A DNA stretch of 15,756 nt from the NCBI GenBank assembly GCA_029940175.1, contig JAOZRM010000055.1, positions 1-15,756 on the forward strand, read 5' to 3'. Under the pieces are notes generated by a model. That model searched no databases, was not told where the DNA came from, and was given only the letters and a program-made list of their open reading frames with translations. Both the position numbers and the translations under genes were made by a program. Every line of letters begins with the position of its first letter. Position 1 is the first letter of the stretch. The DNA comes from Candidatus Sabulitectum sp. GTDB lineage: Bacteria > Fermentibacterota > Fermentibacteria > Fermentibacterales > JCC-6. Below, one piece after another: positions 8,294 through 15,039 of this stretch.

Positions 8294-9379
8294 ATGAAAA
8301 AAATCAACGCAATGCTTATCGCAGCAGTGGCAACCTCCCTGATCCTCGTAGCTGGATGCTATGATGGTGGAGTAACACAGCCTTCGACAATCGGTTACGA
8401 CGGTTATGTGAATGCTGGATGGACTGCTTTTGCTGCTGGTGATTACGATGATGCAATGATCAACTTCGAGCTTGCCATCGAAATTGATACCTCTAAGCCG
8501 GATGCTTATCTTGGAGCCGGCTGGTGCTCAATACTTCTTTCCGACTACTGGGTAATCGGGGATCAGTTTGACTACATGGCAGTACAGCTTGATGGTGGAA
8601 CATGGCCAGTGGTTCTTGAGACAGAGATTCTGACTCAGGACTTAGACTGGACAGAATTCCAGTGTGTCGATCCGGTGCTTACAGCAAATGACATAATGGT
8701 AATCAGCGCCTGGGGTGACAGTCTGCTTATAGTTGAGGGTGACACCCTTGTTGACTATGATGTTGACTCTACCACTGTTGATAACATCATTATTGGAGAC
8801 TGGCTCTATGACCAGTACGGAGCTGAAAGGTTCCAGTACAAGTTCGAGCTTGATCATCCCAATGTTCTGGCACTGTTCTCTGTTGCCAATGAATTCTCAC
8901 TGGTAACTTGCAGTGTTGATTCCATTGTTAACGGTACAGCCAGTACTGTATACCTCAGCGTTCCCTATGAGAGAGTTGCCGCTGGTGATGATGATTTCAG
9001 AACTTGGTGCATGTACCAGAACAACATGTCATTCGAGTATGCTACTTACACAAGCACTGGAGGTTCCACTTCCTTTGCAAATGATGCAGTAGCTGCTTAT
9101 GGTATCCTTCAGGAAGCAAGAGGCGAGAACGGTGACGTACACTTTGGTGTTGCATCTCTTCTCGGTCTTGCAAACGAGGGTCCATACACATTCTCCCGCT
9201 ACACAGGCATTACAAGTCTGAAGTTAAAGGGTATGGCAGCTGCCATGGCCTTCAAGAATCAGTATTTCAGATTTGCTCTTGGTATCTGCAGAAGTGAAAA
9301 CTTCGGTCTCAGCATAGATGTTTCAGATCCGAACTTCCTTGTTGAGCTCATGCAGGCAATAGAATTGATGCTTGACTAG
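8294..9379 (+). CDS. TPR-containing lipoprotein
   Basis: A 361-residue protein beginning 12 bases after the M30-like gene with an AAGGGGGGAG ribosome site, so it is the last gene of the operon. The N terminus is a lipoprotein signal: MKK, a hydrophobic stretch, and a good lipobox LVAGC with the lipidated Cys at 22. Asp at +3 (C-Y-D) is noted, but sorting rules for this group are not known. Residues 38-71 form a recognisable tetratricopeptide repeat (AGWTAFAAGDYDDAMINFEL, then AIEIDTSKPDAYLGAGW), with a second helix pair likely after it. The remaining 270 residues have no family I recognise. TPR lipoproteins often serve as assembly or scaffolding factors in envelope complexes, so a role with the PorV, GWxTD and CTD proteins upstream is reasonable but inferred. 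Confidence 0.87.
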   Translation: MKKINAMLIAAVATSLILVAGCYDGGVTQPSTIGYDGYVNAGWTAFAAGDYDDAMINFELAIEIDTSKPDAYLGAGWCSILLSDYWVIGDQFDYMAVQLDGGTWPVVLETEILTQDLDWTEFQCVDPVLTANDIMVISAWGDSLLIVEGDTLVDYDVDSTTVDNIIIGDWLYDQYGAERFQYKFELDHPNVLALFSVANEFSLVTCSVDSIVNGTASTVYLSVPYERVAAGDDDFRTWCMYQNNMSFEYATYTSTGGSTSFANDAVAAYGILQEARGENGDVHFGVASLLGLANEGPYTFSRYTGITSLKLKGMAAAMAFKNQYFRFALGICRSENFGLSIDVSDPNFLVELMQAIELMLD

Positions 9380-9396
9380 AAGCAGAGGATAGTAGT

Positions 9397-9422
9397 GAAG
9401 CCGCCGGTTCTCCGGCGGCTTC
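9397..9422 (+). terminator. Hairpin terminator of the envelope operon
   Basis: GAAGCCGCCGG and CCGGCGGCTTC form a perfect 11-bp GC-rich stem with a TTCT loop, 17 bases after the TPR lipoprotein stop. Only a weak T content follows (CTGCGTTATG), so it is a strong hairpin without a classical U-tract. Position at the end of the six-gene run makes termination or 3'-end protection the likely role. Confidence 0.75.
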
Positions 9423-9630
9423 CTGCGTTATGTGCAATCTGAGTTGAGGAAATTCAACTGGACTATATCTTACTTACAAATTACTCATGAACAATTTCAG
9501 GTGAATCCTCGATAATTACCCAGTAGTGTATGAATGCTAAGACACACAGAGCAGATCTTCTGAAGACTATTTCTGGAGTTCCGGGATTAAATGCCTGAAT
9601 ACCAGTTGATCACAAATCCATCTGGAACAA
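9423..9630. other. Intergenic spacer between convergent units, no gene seen
   Basis: About 208 bases between the terminator of the plus-strand operon and the stop of the minus-strand propeller lipoprotein. It holds no convincing ORF, only a 22-codon frame from 9530 without a ribosome site. A small inverted repeat, AGTTGA with TCAACT at 9442-9459 around a 6-base loop, is too weak to call a terminator. No clear minus-strand terminator was found. Confidence 0.5.
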
Positions 9631-10566
9631 TCAGGGAAGTTCCGGTTCATCAATAGAGAAAATATCCATGTTCCAGGTGCCGGTTGCTCTGTTTGAGCTG
9701 AATGCAATCCAATTGCTTTCCGGATTCCATGCGGGATACTGATCCATAGCGGGATCATCTGTGAGCTGTATGAGTGTATCACAGGTTACATCGGTAAGGT
9801 AGATCTCATAGTCACCGGTTCTGTCTGAAGAGAAAGCCACCCACTTGTCATCAGGTCCCCAGGTGGGATGGATATCGTCAGCTGAGTTTTCAGCAAGAAT
9901 TGTCTGATCACTGCCGTCGGGATGGGCTATCATTATATCCCAGTCATCAGATGAAGTGGCTCTGTGCTGGAAAAGTATCCAGTTCCCGGTATCAGGACTG
10001 TAAGATGGTCTTAGTATATCTCCATCGGGAAAGTTGTTCTGTAGAACCGGGGAATCGAGGGAATCAGGAGTATGTGCGCTGGATATCTGATACAGGCGCC
10101 AGTTTCCAGTTACATTGCCACAGTAGAGAATGCTGTCACCTTCTATGTTGTAAGTGGGAAAGGTATTTGGCAGACTGTCATGAATATGAGTGGTAACAGC
10201 GATATCATTGCCGGCAATTGATCTGATCTGCCCCCACATACTGTCAGGATTGAGAGCAGTATAGACAATTCTACCGTTCTCACCGTTCCAGGCACCGAAA
10301 GGCCCCATGAACTCATCGAAGCTGGTAAATGTACGTGGCTCAGGAGAATAAAGTCCGTTTGTTCCAAACAATCGAGTGGCTCCTGTGTTGAAAGCGGAAA
10401 AGAAAAGAACATCACCATAAGGAGACCATGACAGTGCCGTATCGGCATATGTTCCGGCCAGCCAGAGGGTGGCACCATCAGACCAGACATATTCAGTTTC
10501 CGGGTCGCTGCAGGCGACAATCGCGAGCATAGAAATGAGAACAGTAACTAACATCAACTTATTCAT
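9631..10566 (-). CDS. TolB-like beta-propeller (PD40 repeat) lipoprotein
   Basis: A 311-residue protein with a lipoprotein signal (MNKLMLVTVLISMLAIVAC, Cys 19 followed by Ser and Asp). The mature part is a run of PD40/TolB-type propeller blades with the SPDG-W-AFSS pattern: ALSWSPYGDVLFFSA near 44-58, PSYSPDTGNWILFQH near 187-201, PTWGPDDKWVAFSSDRTGDY near 234-253 and PAWNPESNWIAFSSNRATG near 278-296, with weaker blades between. About six blades are visible, the usual number for a closed TolB propeller. TolB proper works with Pal and Tol proteins in the periplasm, but this gene lacks the N-terminal TolB domain and the Tol neighbours, so I do not call it tolB. It is the last gene of a minus-strand operon, starting 12 bases after the murA stop with an AGGA site next to that stop. 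A carbohydrate- or protein-binding envelope role is possible; none is shown. Confidence 0.87.
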   Translation of the reverse strand: MNKLMLVTVLISMLAIVACSDPETEYVWSDGATLWLAGTYADTALSWSPYGDVLFFSAFNTGATRLFGTNGLYSPEPRTFTSFDEFMGPFGAWNGENGRIVYTALNPDSMWGQIRSIAGNDIAVTTHIHDSLPNTFPTYNIEGDSILYCGNVTGNWRLYQISSAHTPDSLDSPVLQNNFPDGDILRPSYSPDTGNWILFQHRATSSDDWDIMIAHPDGSDQTILAENSADDIHPTWGPDDKWVAFSSDRTGDYEIYLTDVTCDTLIQLTDDPAMDQYPAWNPESNWIAFSSNRATGTWNMDIFSIDEPELP

Positions 10567-10578
10567 TTTGCTGGTGTC

Positions 10579-11886
10579 CTAGCTGTTAAGCGGTGTAATA
10601 TCGGCGCCCAGGGCATTTAGCCGCTGAACGATGTTTTCATAGCCTCGTTCAATTTGATGCACGTTGCGGATGATACTTTCGCCATCGGCACAGAGAGCCG
10701 CGGTGAGAAGAGCCATCCCTGCTCTTATATCCGGGCTTGAAACTTCTGTTCCAACCAGTTTGGATGGACCCGATACCACAACACGATGTGGGTCACAGAG
10801 AATGAGAGCTGCTCCCATTGCTGCCAGCTTATCTACAAAGAACATTCTTGATTCAAACATTTTTTCGAAAATAAGGCTGGTACCTGTGGCCTGAGTGGCT
10901 ACAACAACAGCAGTACTTGTTAAGTCCGGGGAGAAACCCGGCCATGGAGAGTCATAGATAACTGGTATATCTCCACTCCGGTCTGGTCTGACATTGAGAC
11001 TTTGGTTGGCGGGGATAACAAGAACGTCTTCTTCAAAGTGCACTTCAACGCCCAGCTTACCAAGACCGATCAATGTGGGTCTTATAATGTTCCCGGGTAC
11101 ACCGGGGATCTCTACTCTGCCGCCACAACAGGCTGCAAGACCGATGAAGCTACCTATCTCTATGTGATCCGGGCAGATAGTGTGGGTAGTGCCACTAAGT
11201 AATCCGCCTTTTCCATGAATGGTTATTCTGTTTGTTCCCTCACCTTGAATGTCTGCCCCCATACTGCGGAGTAGAACCGCCAGATCCTGAACATTGGGTT
11301 CACAGGCAGCGTTGTAGATAATGGAAGTACCGGTTGCAACCGCTGCAGCCATGATGGCATTCTCGGTTGCGGTAACGCTGGGTTCATCCAGATGGATTTC
11401 GGCACCCTTAAGCCCGCTTGGTGCATCTACCCTGATCATTCTGTCTTTGAAAGAAACCTTCGCGCCAAGCATCTCGAGAACCAGGAAATGAGTATCAAGG
11501 CGCCTTCTGCCAATAATGTCTCCACCCGGAGGTGGGAGCTCAATGTAACCTGACCTTGCAACCATCGGTCCGGCTAGCAGTATTGATGCTCTGATTGTTC
11601 GGGAAAGCCTCTCATTCAGGTTTTCCGGATTTAGACTGGAGAAAGCAATTGTTACCGTGTGAGAATCAAAGTTCTCCTTAACGTCTGCACCAAGATTCTT
11701 TAGAAGATCCACCATGGCTCTCACGTCCCGTATGTCTGGACATTCATGGAGAGTTACTGGTTGATCAGTAAGAAGAGTGGCAGCGAGTATTGGTAATGCT
11801 GCATTTTTGCTTCCCGATGGTACCAGAGTGCCGGTGAGCGCATTACCGCCTTTTACAAGCCAGCTGGAGCTAGAACTGGATGTCAT
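10579..11886 (-). CDS. murA: UDP-N-acetylglucosamine 1-carboxyvinyltransferase (MurA), Asp-type
   Basis: MurA transfers the enolpyruvyl group of PEP to UDP-GlcNAc in the cytoplasm, the first committed step of peptidoglycan synthesis. The 435-residue length fits (E. coli 419), with a Ser-rich N-terminal extension. Conserved segments are clear: PSGSKNAALPILAA (23-36) with the substrate-binding Lys27, RASILLAGPMVARSG, DSPWPGFSPDLTST with the general-base-type Asp, DIRAGMALL with Arg, and ERGYENI near the C terminus. The catalytic loop reads PPGGDIIGRRRLD: the position of E. coli Cys115 is Asp123 (codon GAC, complement of 11518-11520). Asp at this site is natural in mycobacteria, chlamydiae and Borrelia; it keeps activity and gives intrinsic fosfomycin resistance. 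The start overlaps the exonuclease stop by ATGA with AGGAG 8 bases upstream, so translation is coupled. Confidence 0.97.
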   Translation of the reverse strand: MTSSSSSSWLVKGGNALTGTLVPSGSKNAALPILAATLLTDQPVTLHECPDIRDVRAMVDLLKNLGADVKENFDSHTVTIAFSSLNPENLNERLSRTIRASILLAGPMVARSGYIELPPPGGDIIGRRRLDTHFLVLEMLGAKVSFKDRMIRVDAPSGLKGAEIHLDEPSVTATENAIMAAAVATGTSIIYNAACEPNVQDLAVLLRSMGADIQGEGTNRITIHGKGGLLSGTTHTICPDHIEIGSFIGLAACCGGRVEIPGVPGNIIRPTLIGLGKLGVEVHFEEDVLVIPANQSLNVRPDRSGDIPVIYDSPWPGFSPDLTSTAVVVATQATGTSLIFEKMFESRMFFVDKLAAMGAALILCDPHRVVVSGPSKLVGTEVSSPDIRAGMALLTAALCADGESIIRNVHQIERGYENIVQRLNALGADITPLNS

Positions 11887-12677
11887 TTTCTTGCTCCTGT
11901 TTTACTTAGAATTGTGTGAAAAAGATCAGGATGTTCGTCAGGAAGCCATTTCTGTTTAAGAAGCCATCTGATGTAATCAGGATCACGAGCAACAGTGTCT
12001 TCTACAAGGTTACCTCTGTATTTACCGAAAGTAAAGACCTTGACCTCCAACGGAGAAACAATAAGATCAACAAGTGACTTCCAGTGGGATTCCAGGTCCT
12101 TGCATAGGCTCTGGGCAAGGGAATAGTGAAGAAGTGACTGAACAAGCTTTGTGTCAAAAAGAGCTCTGTGAGCTTCTCCGGTGATATCCTGATCGAGTTC
12201 AAATCTATACCTTAGTGCTTGAAGGGCATGTGATGGTATTTCCTGCCATATATGCCTCGAAAGCCTGAGAGTGTCGATGTGTGTACTCTTATCGAAACGA
12301 TTGAATAATGATGGGTATTGTCTTTTCAGTATAGTGAAGTCATAGGGAAGATTGTGTGCAGAAATGTAGTCAGCCTTTTCGGTGAGCTTTCTTATCTGTT
12401 CAATGAATTCCTCAGCAGGAGGAGAATTGCTTACCATTTTGTTGCTGATCTGGTTAACAGCAGATGCCTCGGGTGGAATGGGAACTGAAGGTTTTACAAG
12501 AGTTTCAAAAACCTGCTTTTCGCCAGTGAAGCTGAATCCGTTGTACTCGGCAAGAAGAAATGCAACTTCACATACCTCGGCTGTGGAAGGATCAGCTCCG
12601 GTTGTTTCAGTATCCAGGAATAATATTCTAACATTGCCACTGGCAATGCTGCTGAAAAGATCAATAGTTTTACTCAT
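11883..12677 (-). CDS. DEDDh 3'-5' exonuclease with ExoX-like C-terminal domain
   Basis: A DnaQ-superfamily exonuclease. With the start at 12677 (MSKTIDLF) it has 264 residues. All five DEDDh residues are present: D22 and E24 in LDTETTG, D113 in SAHNLPYDF, H170 and D175 in HRALFDT, so a two-metal 3'-5' nuclease is expected. A short C-terminal domain follows (about 214-245: FTFGKYRGN and DPDYIRWLLKQKW), the ExoX-like C-terminal module seen on many stand-alone DnaQ-like nucleases. Candidate roles are DNA proofreading, repair or RNA trimming; the substrate cannot be told. The start is uncertain: an in-frame ATG at 12722 would add 15 residues but neither site has a good ribosome sequence. I prefer 12677 because the added stretch (RPLPRGCCSIRIVV) looks non-conserved. 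First gene of the exonuclease-murA-propeller operon. Confidence 0.9.
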   Translation of the reverse strand: MSKTIDLFSSIASGNVRILFLDTETTGADPSTAEVCEVAFLLAEYNGFSFTGEKQVFETLVKPSVPIPPEASAVNQISNKMVSNSPPAEEFIEQIRKLTEKADYISAHNLPYDFTILKRQYPSLFNRFDKSTHIDTLRLSRHIWQEIPSHALQALRYRFELDQDITGEAHRALFDTKLVQSLLHYSLAQSLCKDLESHWKSLVDLIVSPLEVKVFTFGKYRGNLVEDTVARDPDYIRWLLKQKWLPDEHPDLFHTILSKTGARK

Positions 12678-12725
12678 AACTACGATTCTAATGGAACAAC
12701 AACCCCTCGGTAAAGGTCTCATTTT

Positions 12726-12755
12726 TTGACAAGCCTATAGTGGATTGATTAAACT
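12726..12755 (+). promoter_or_regulatory. Sigma70-like promoter for the Met-rich lipoprotein gene
   Basis: A perfect TTGACA at 12726-12731 is followed after 18 bases by TAAACT at 12750-12755 (4 of 6 matches to TATAAT). The predicted transcript start falls around 12762, after the ATG at 12756, which supports the downstream ATG at 12795 as the true start. The element lies in the divergent gap shared with the exonuclease operon. If this organism uses a Bacteroidetes-type sigma factor, the match could be fortuitous. Confidence 0.5.
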
Positions 12756-12794
12756 ATGGTAGATATGAAGTTAACATACTCGAAGGGAGAAGGA

Positions 12795-14393
12795 ATGAAG
12801 CGCTTTTTAATTCCCGCACTAATGGCTGCACTGGTATTCATGGCATGTAGAAAAGATGCCACTTTCGAAGAGGCCAGCCCATTATCAGTGATTCCGGAAC
12901 GGGCAATGATCGCAGTTGTTCTTAATGATCCGGCAGGAATGATCGTAAACATTGATGGCTATATAGAAGACGGGGCACCGATTCTCGGAGAGAATCTTCT
13001 CGAAAATCTGATCTGTGAACAACTGGCCGTATCCTGTCTTGACTCGATGACATCCAGGTATGGTTTTGATCCATCCGGTCAGGTGGTTTTCTGGATGGAA
13101 AGCGCAATGCCCACCAGCATGGGAATGGCAGTATCAGCACCGGACTTTCCTCTGTTTATATCATTGATGGAGGAAATGGGTGTTGAGTTCACTCTGGAAG
13201 AGCCGCTTGGTGATCATGCTGTATACTCAATGGACGGCGAAAACGGAACTATGTTTCTTGCCGGCGTGCGTGGGGTGACTCTTATGGCCATGTCCTCTGC
13301 AAAACTTGAAGTACTTATCGCTGATCTCAGCAATGAAGTAACTGTTGAAGTGCTTCCCACCAGTCTTTCAATGAAATTCAATCTTTCGATGATTGGGCCA
13401 ATGGCTGCAGCTCAAATGCCTATGGCGAGAATGATGATGACGCAGGGAATGGCGGCGGATTCAACCATGCCTGCTTTCGTACCGGCAATCATGGATGTTT
13501 ACCTGGACGGTATAGAGGCTTTCCTTACTCAGGCCGATATTATGGAGCTCTCCCTTATTACAGGACCTGAGGATTTTGTTTTGAAAAAGAAAATCACCTT
13601 TGTTTCCGGTACCGAACTTGCCGAGCTTCTTGTTCCTTCATCTGACATTGATATGATTCAACACATCACACAGGGAGATATGGCCACAGTTCGCTTCATG
13701 ATGCCACAGGAGATTGCCTACTCTATCACAAAAGCATTCACTGAAGTATTCACTGCAGACCTCAGTGATGACATTCTTCAGTTCTGGGCATCAATGGCAT
13801 CAAATGGAGCTGTTTCAATCTACAGTGATGATTTTATTCACATGGTAGCTGCGTACCAGGTAAGCGCTGATGTTACTATTGAGGATATTGCAGCGTCATA
13901 TTCCGAATATCTTGATGTCATCATGCCTTTCATTGACCAGAACGAAGAAATGGTAAATTCTTTCAGCTTCCAGGACAACGGAATAGTTCAAGTTGATGGA
14001 ACTGATTTCTACTATCTGTCAGTAACTATAGCTCCAGATTCAACTGCCAACATGAGCTTTGATTACTGGATGACTGTTCACGATGGTGCTCTTCTTCTTG
14101 AAACATCACCTAATCCCGATATTCTGTTGAGTATTGTTTCCGGAGATTACATTCCAGCAGAGCTTGTGGGTACCGGTGAAATGGCGGGAGAGATGAGCCT
14201 TGCCGGTTATTTGAACATGATCATGGCTTTCAGCCCCAACGGCATGAATATTCCTGAACTGGGTTCAGATGTTATCTTTTCCTGGGATGGTGGATATGGT
14301 GATGGTGAAGTTTTCGGTGAAATGTCCATGAATGGAAGAGATGCTGTAGCCACAGGATTCGCATTCTTCGGACTTATCTCTGCTATGCAGTAA
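12795..14393 (+). CDS. Methionine-rich putative lipoprotein of unknown function
   Basis: The ATG at 12795 has an AAGGGAGAAGG ribosome site and starts an export signal (MKRFLIPALMAALVFMAC); an upstream in-frame ATG at 12756 lacks such a site and precedes the predicted transcript start. The product has 532 residues. The site before Cys18 (FMAC) is a loose lipobox, so lipidation is likely but not certain. The rest is a long alpha/beta chain resembling in general style the DUF3352-type exported proteins (an opening VIPERAMIAVVLNDP segment and repeated strand-helix units), but I cannot assign a family. Met is unusually frequent, about 46 residues, with 9 Met within residues 199-225. No enzyme motif is visible. 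It is a single-gene unit, with its own promoter-like element upstream and a hairpin terminator after it. Confidence 0.85.
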   Translation: MKRFLIPALMAALVFMACRKDATFEEASPLSVIPERAMIAVVLNDPAGMIVNIDGYIEDGAPILGENLLENLICEQLAVSCLDSMTSRYGFDPSGQVVFWMESAMPTSMGMAVSAPDFPLFISLMEEMGVEFTLEEPLGDHAVYSMDGENGTMFLAGVRGVTLMAMSSAKLEVLIADLSNEVTVEVLPTSLSMKFNLSMIGPMAAAQMPMARMMMTQGMAADSTMPAFVPAIMDVYLDGIEAFLTQADIMELSLITGPEDFVLKKKITFVSGTELAELLVPSSDIDMIQHITQGDMATVRFMMPQEIAYSITKAFTEVFTADLSDDILQFWASMASNGAVSIYSDDFIHMVAAYQVSADVTIEDIAASYSEYLDVIMPFIDQNEEMVNSFSFQDNGIVQVDGTDFYYLSVTIAPDSTANMSFDYWMTVHDGALLLETSPNPDILLSIVSGDYIPAELVGTGEMAGEMSLAGYLNMIMAFSPNGMNIPELGSDVIFSWDGGYGDGEVFGEMSMNGRDAVATGFAFFGLISAMQ

Positions 14394-14413
14394 GGTACGG
14401 CTTTCATTTTATT

Positions 14414-14442
14414 CAGGGAGTGCTGTTTTTCAGCGCTCCCTG
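14414..14442 (+). terminator. Rho-independent-type terminator
   Basis: CAGGGAGTGCTG pairs with CAGCGCTCCCTG over 12 bp (one G-T pair) around a TTTTT loop, 20 bases after the stop of the Met-rich lipoprotein. It is followed by the moderately T-rich TGTTCAGTTATTCTTG. It separates that unit from the DUF4258/YgiT pair. Confidence 0.8.
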
Positions 14443-14483
14443 TGTTCAGTTATTCTTGAAGGAGAGAGATCATTCCTGATGAT

Positions 14484-14839
14484 TTGAGTAGAAATAAGGA
14501 GCGGAAGCTTCATCAATTGATAGTGAAACTGGCTTCTCTGCGTGTATTGTTTTTACCGCATGCAGTTAGGCAAATGTCCAGACCTGATCGGATGATCTCA
14601 ACTTCTGATGTTCAGAAGGCAATTGAAACAGGAGAGATTTTGGATACTATCCCGAAGATGTTCGAGGTAGCAGTTGTTTGATACTGGGCAGAGCGGAGAA
14701 AGAAAGACCAATTCATGTTGTGTGTGCTCCCAAGGATGATTACTTAGCTGTGATAACAGCTTATATTCCTAATGAAGCACTTTGGACCGATGAGTTCAGG
14801 ACAAGGATTAAAAATGAAATGTATGTATTGTCAGGGTGA
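14484..14839 (+). pseudogene. DUF4258 family (toxin-like) gene broken by a -1 frameshift
   Basis: Two frames carry the two halves of one DUF4258 protein. The first, from a TTG at 14484, gives the N-terminal half: a FLPHAVRQM segment (the family's F-x-x-H-A-x-x-R/Q-M start) and DVQKAIETGEI. It runs into a TGA at 14679-14681. The second half is in the frame read from about 14645: YYPEDVRGSSCLILG, then RPIHVVCAPKDDYLAVITAY and a WTDEFR end, stopping at 14837-14839. Joining them near 14636-14645 restores a full-length family member of about 118 residues, so one base appears to be missing, either from the TTTT run or from GATACTAT. This may be a real mutation or a sequencing or assembly error. The TTG start and its distant GGAGAGAG site are uncertain. 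DUF4258 genes commonly sit just before YgiT-type zinc-finger genes, as here, and are thought to be RelE-like toxin partners. Confidence 0.8.
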
Positions 14840-15026
14840 TATGATTCAAGGAACAGCACCTTTGCATATCGATCGCAAGGACATTCACATCAGTCTGGAT
14901 AAAGTTCCTGCCTGGGTGTGTTCTCAATGCGGAGAAGCCTATTTCGATCAAACAGAGGTCGATGCTATTCAGGATATGATTAAAGCAGTAGATCTGAAAG
15001 CAGGGAAGTTGGCACACCCTGCTTGA
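14814..15026 (+). CDS. YgiT-type zinc-finger protein (antitoxin-like partner of DUF4258)
   Basis: The ATG at 14814 has an AAGG site about 7 bases upstream and gives 70 residues beginning MKCMYCQGDM, as in the family; the longer open frame upstream adds a non-conserved stretch. Two CxxC pairs bind zinc: C3/C6 and C36/C39 in WVCSQCGEAYFD. The central segment (about 11-33) is the short beta-hairpin region, and residues 45-60 form the closing helix. This is the zinc-finger domain also found at the N terminus of the MqsA antitoxin, here without the HTH DNA-binding domain. Its start lies inside the end of the DUF4258 frame, 26 bases before that stop, which is the usual coupled arrangement of this pair. 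A role as antitoxin is inferred from family and context; the partner appears broken. Confidence 0.9.
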   Translation: MKCMYCQGDMIQGTAPLHIDRKDIHISLDKVPAWVCSQCGEAYFDQTEVDAIQDMIKAVDLKAGKLAHPA

Positions 15027-15039
15027 TTATTCCAGGGTG
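15015..15039. terminator. Bidirectional hairpin over two abutting stop codons
   Basis: CACCCTG (15015-15021) and CAGGGTG (15033-15039) form a perfect 7-bp stem around an 11-base AT-rich loop; outer GG and CC could add two pairs across a CA bulge. The loop holds the TGA of the YgiT gene and the TAA of pth, which touch with no base between. A symmetric stem works on both strands, so it may end both convergent transcripts. There is no long T-run, so this is moderate. Confidence 0.5.

Noticed and set aside
9442..9459. A 6-bp inverted repeat that might be the terminator of the minus-strand operon
   Set aside because: Short, AT-rich, about 170 bases beyond the stop, and without a T-run in the minus direction.
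9530..9598. A 22-codon plus-strand frame in the spacer after the envelope operon
   Set aside because: No ribosome site, no recognisable motif, and a length expected by chance.
10143..10520. A 125-codon minus-strand frame inside the propeller lipoprotein
   Set aside because: It is a shifted frame of the PD40 repeat gene; the repeats and lipobox support the other frame.
12678..12722. A 15-residue N-terminal extension of the exonuclease
   Set aside because: No ribosome site and no resemblance to family members; kept as a possibility in the gene entry rather than as the called start.
12756..12794. An upstream ATG extending the Met-rich lipoprotein by 13 residues
   Set aside because: No ribosome site, it would precede the predicted transcript start, and it would bury the signal peptide behind a polar stretch.
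14630..14650. Programmed -1 ribosomal frameshift in the DUF4258 gene
   Set aside because: The TTTT run is not a canonical X XXY YYZ slippery heptamer in the zero frame, and frameshifting is not known for this family; a one-base deletion or read error is simpler.
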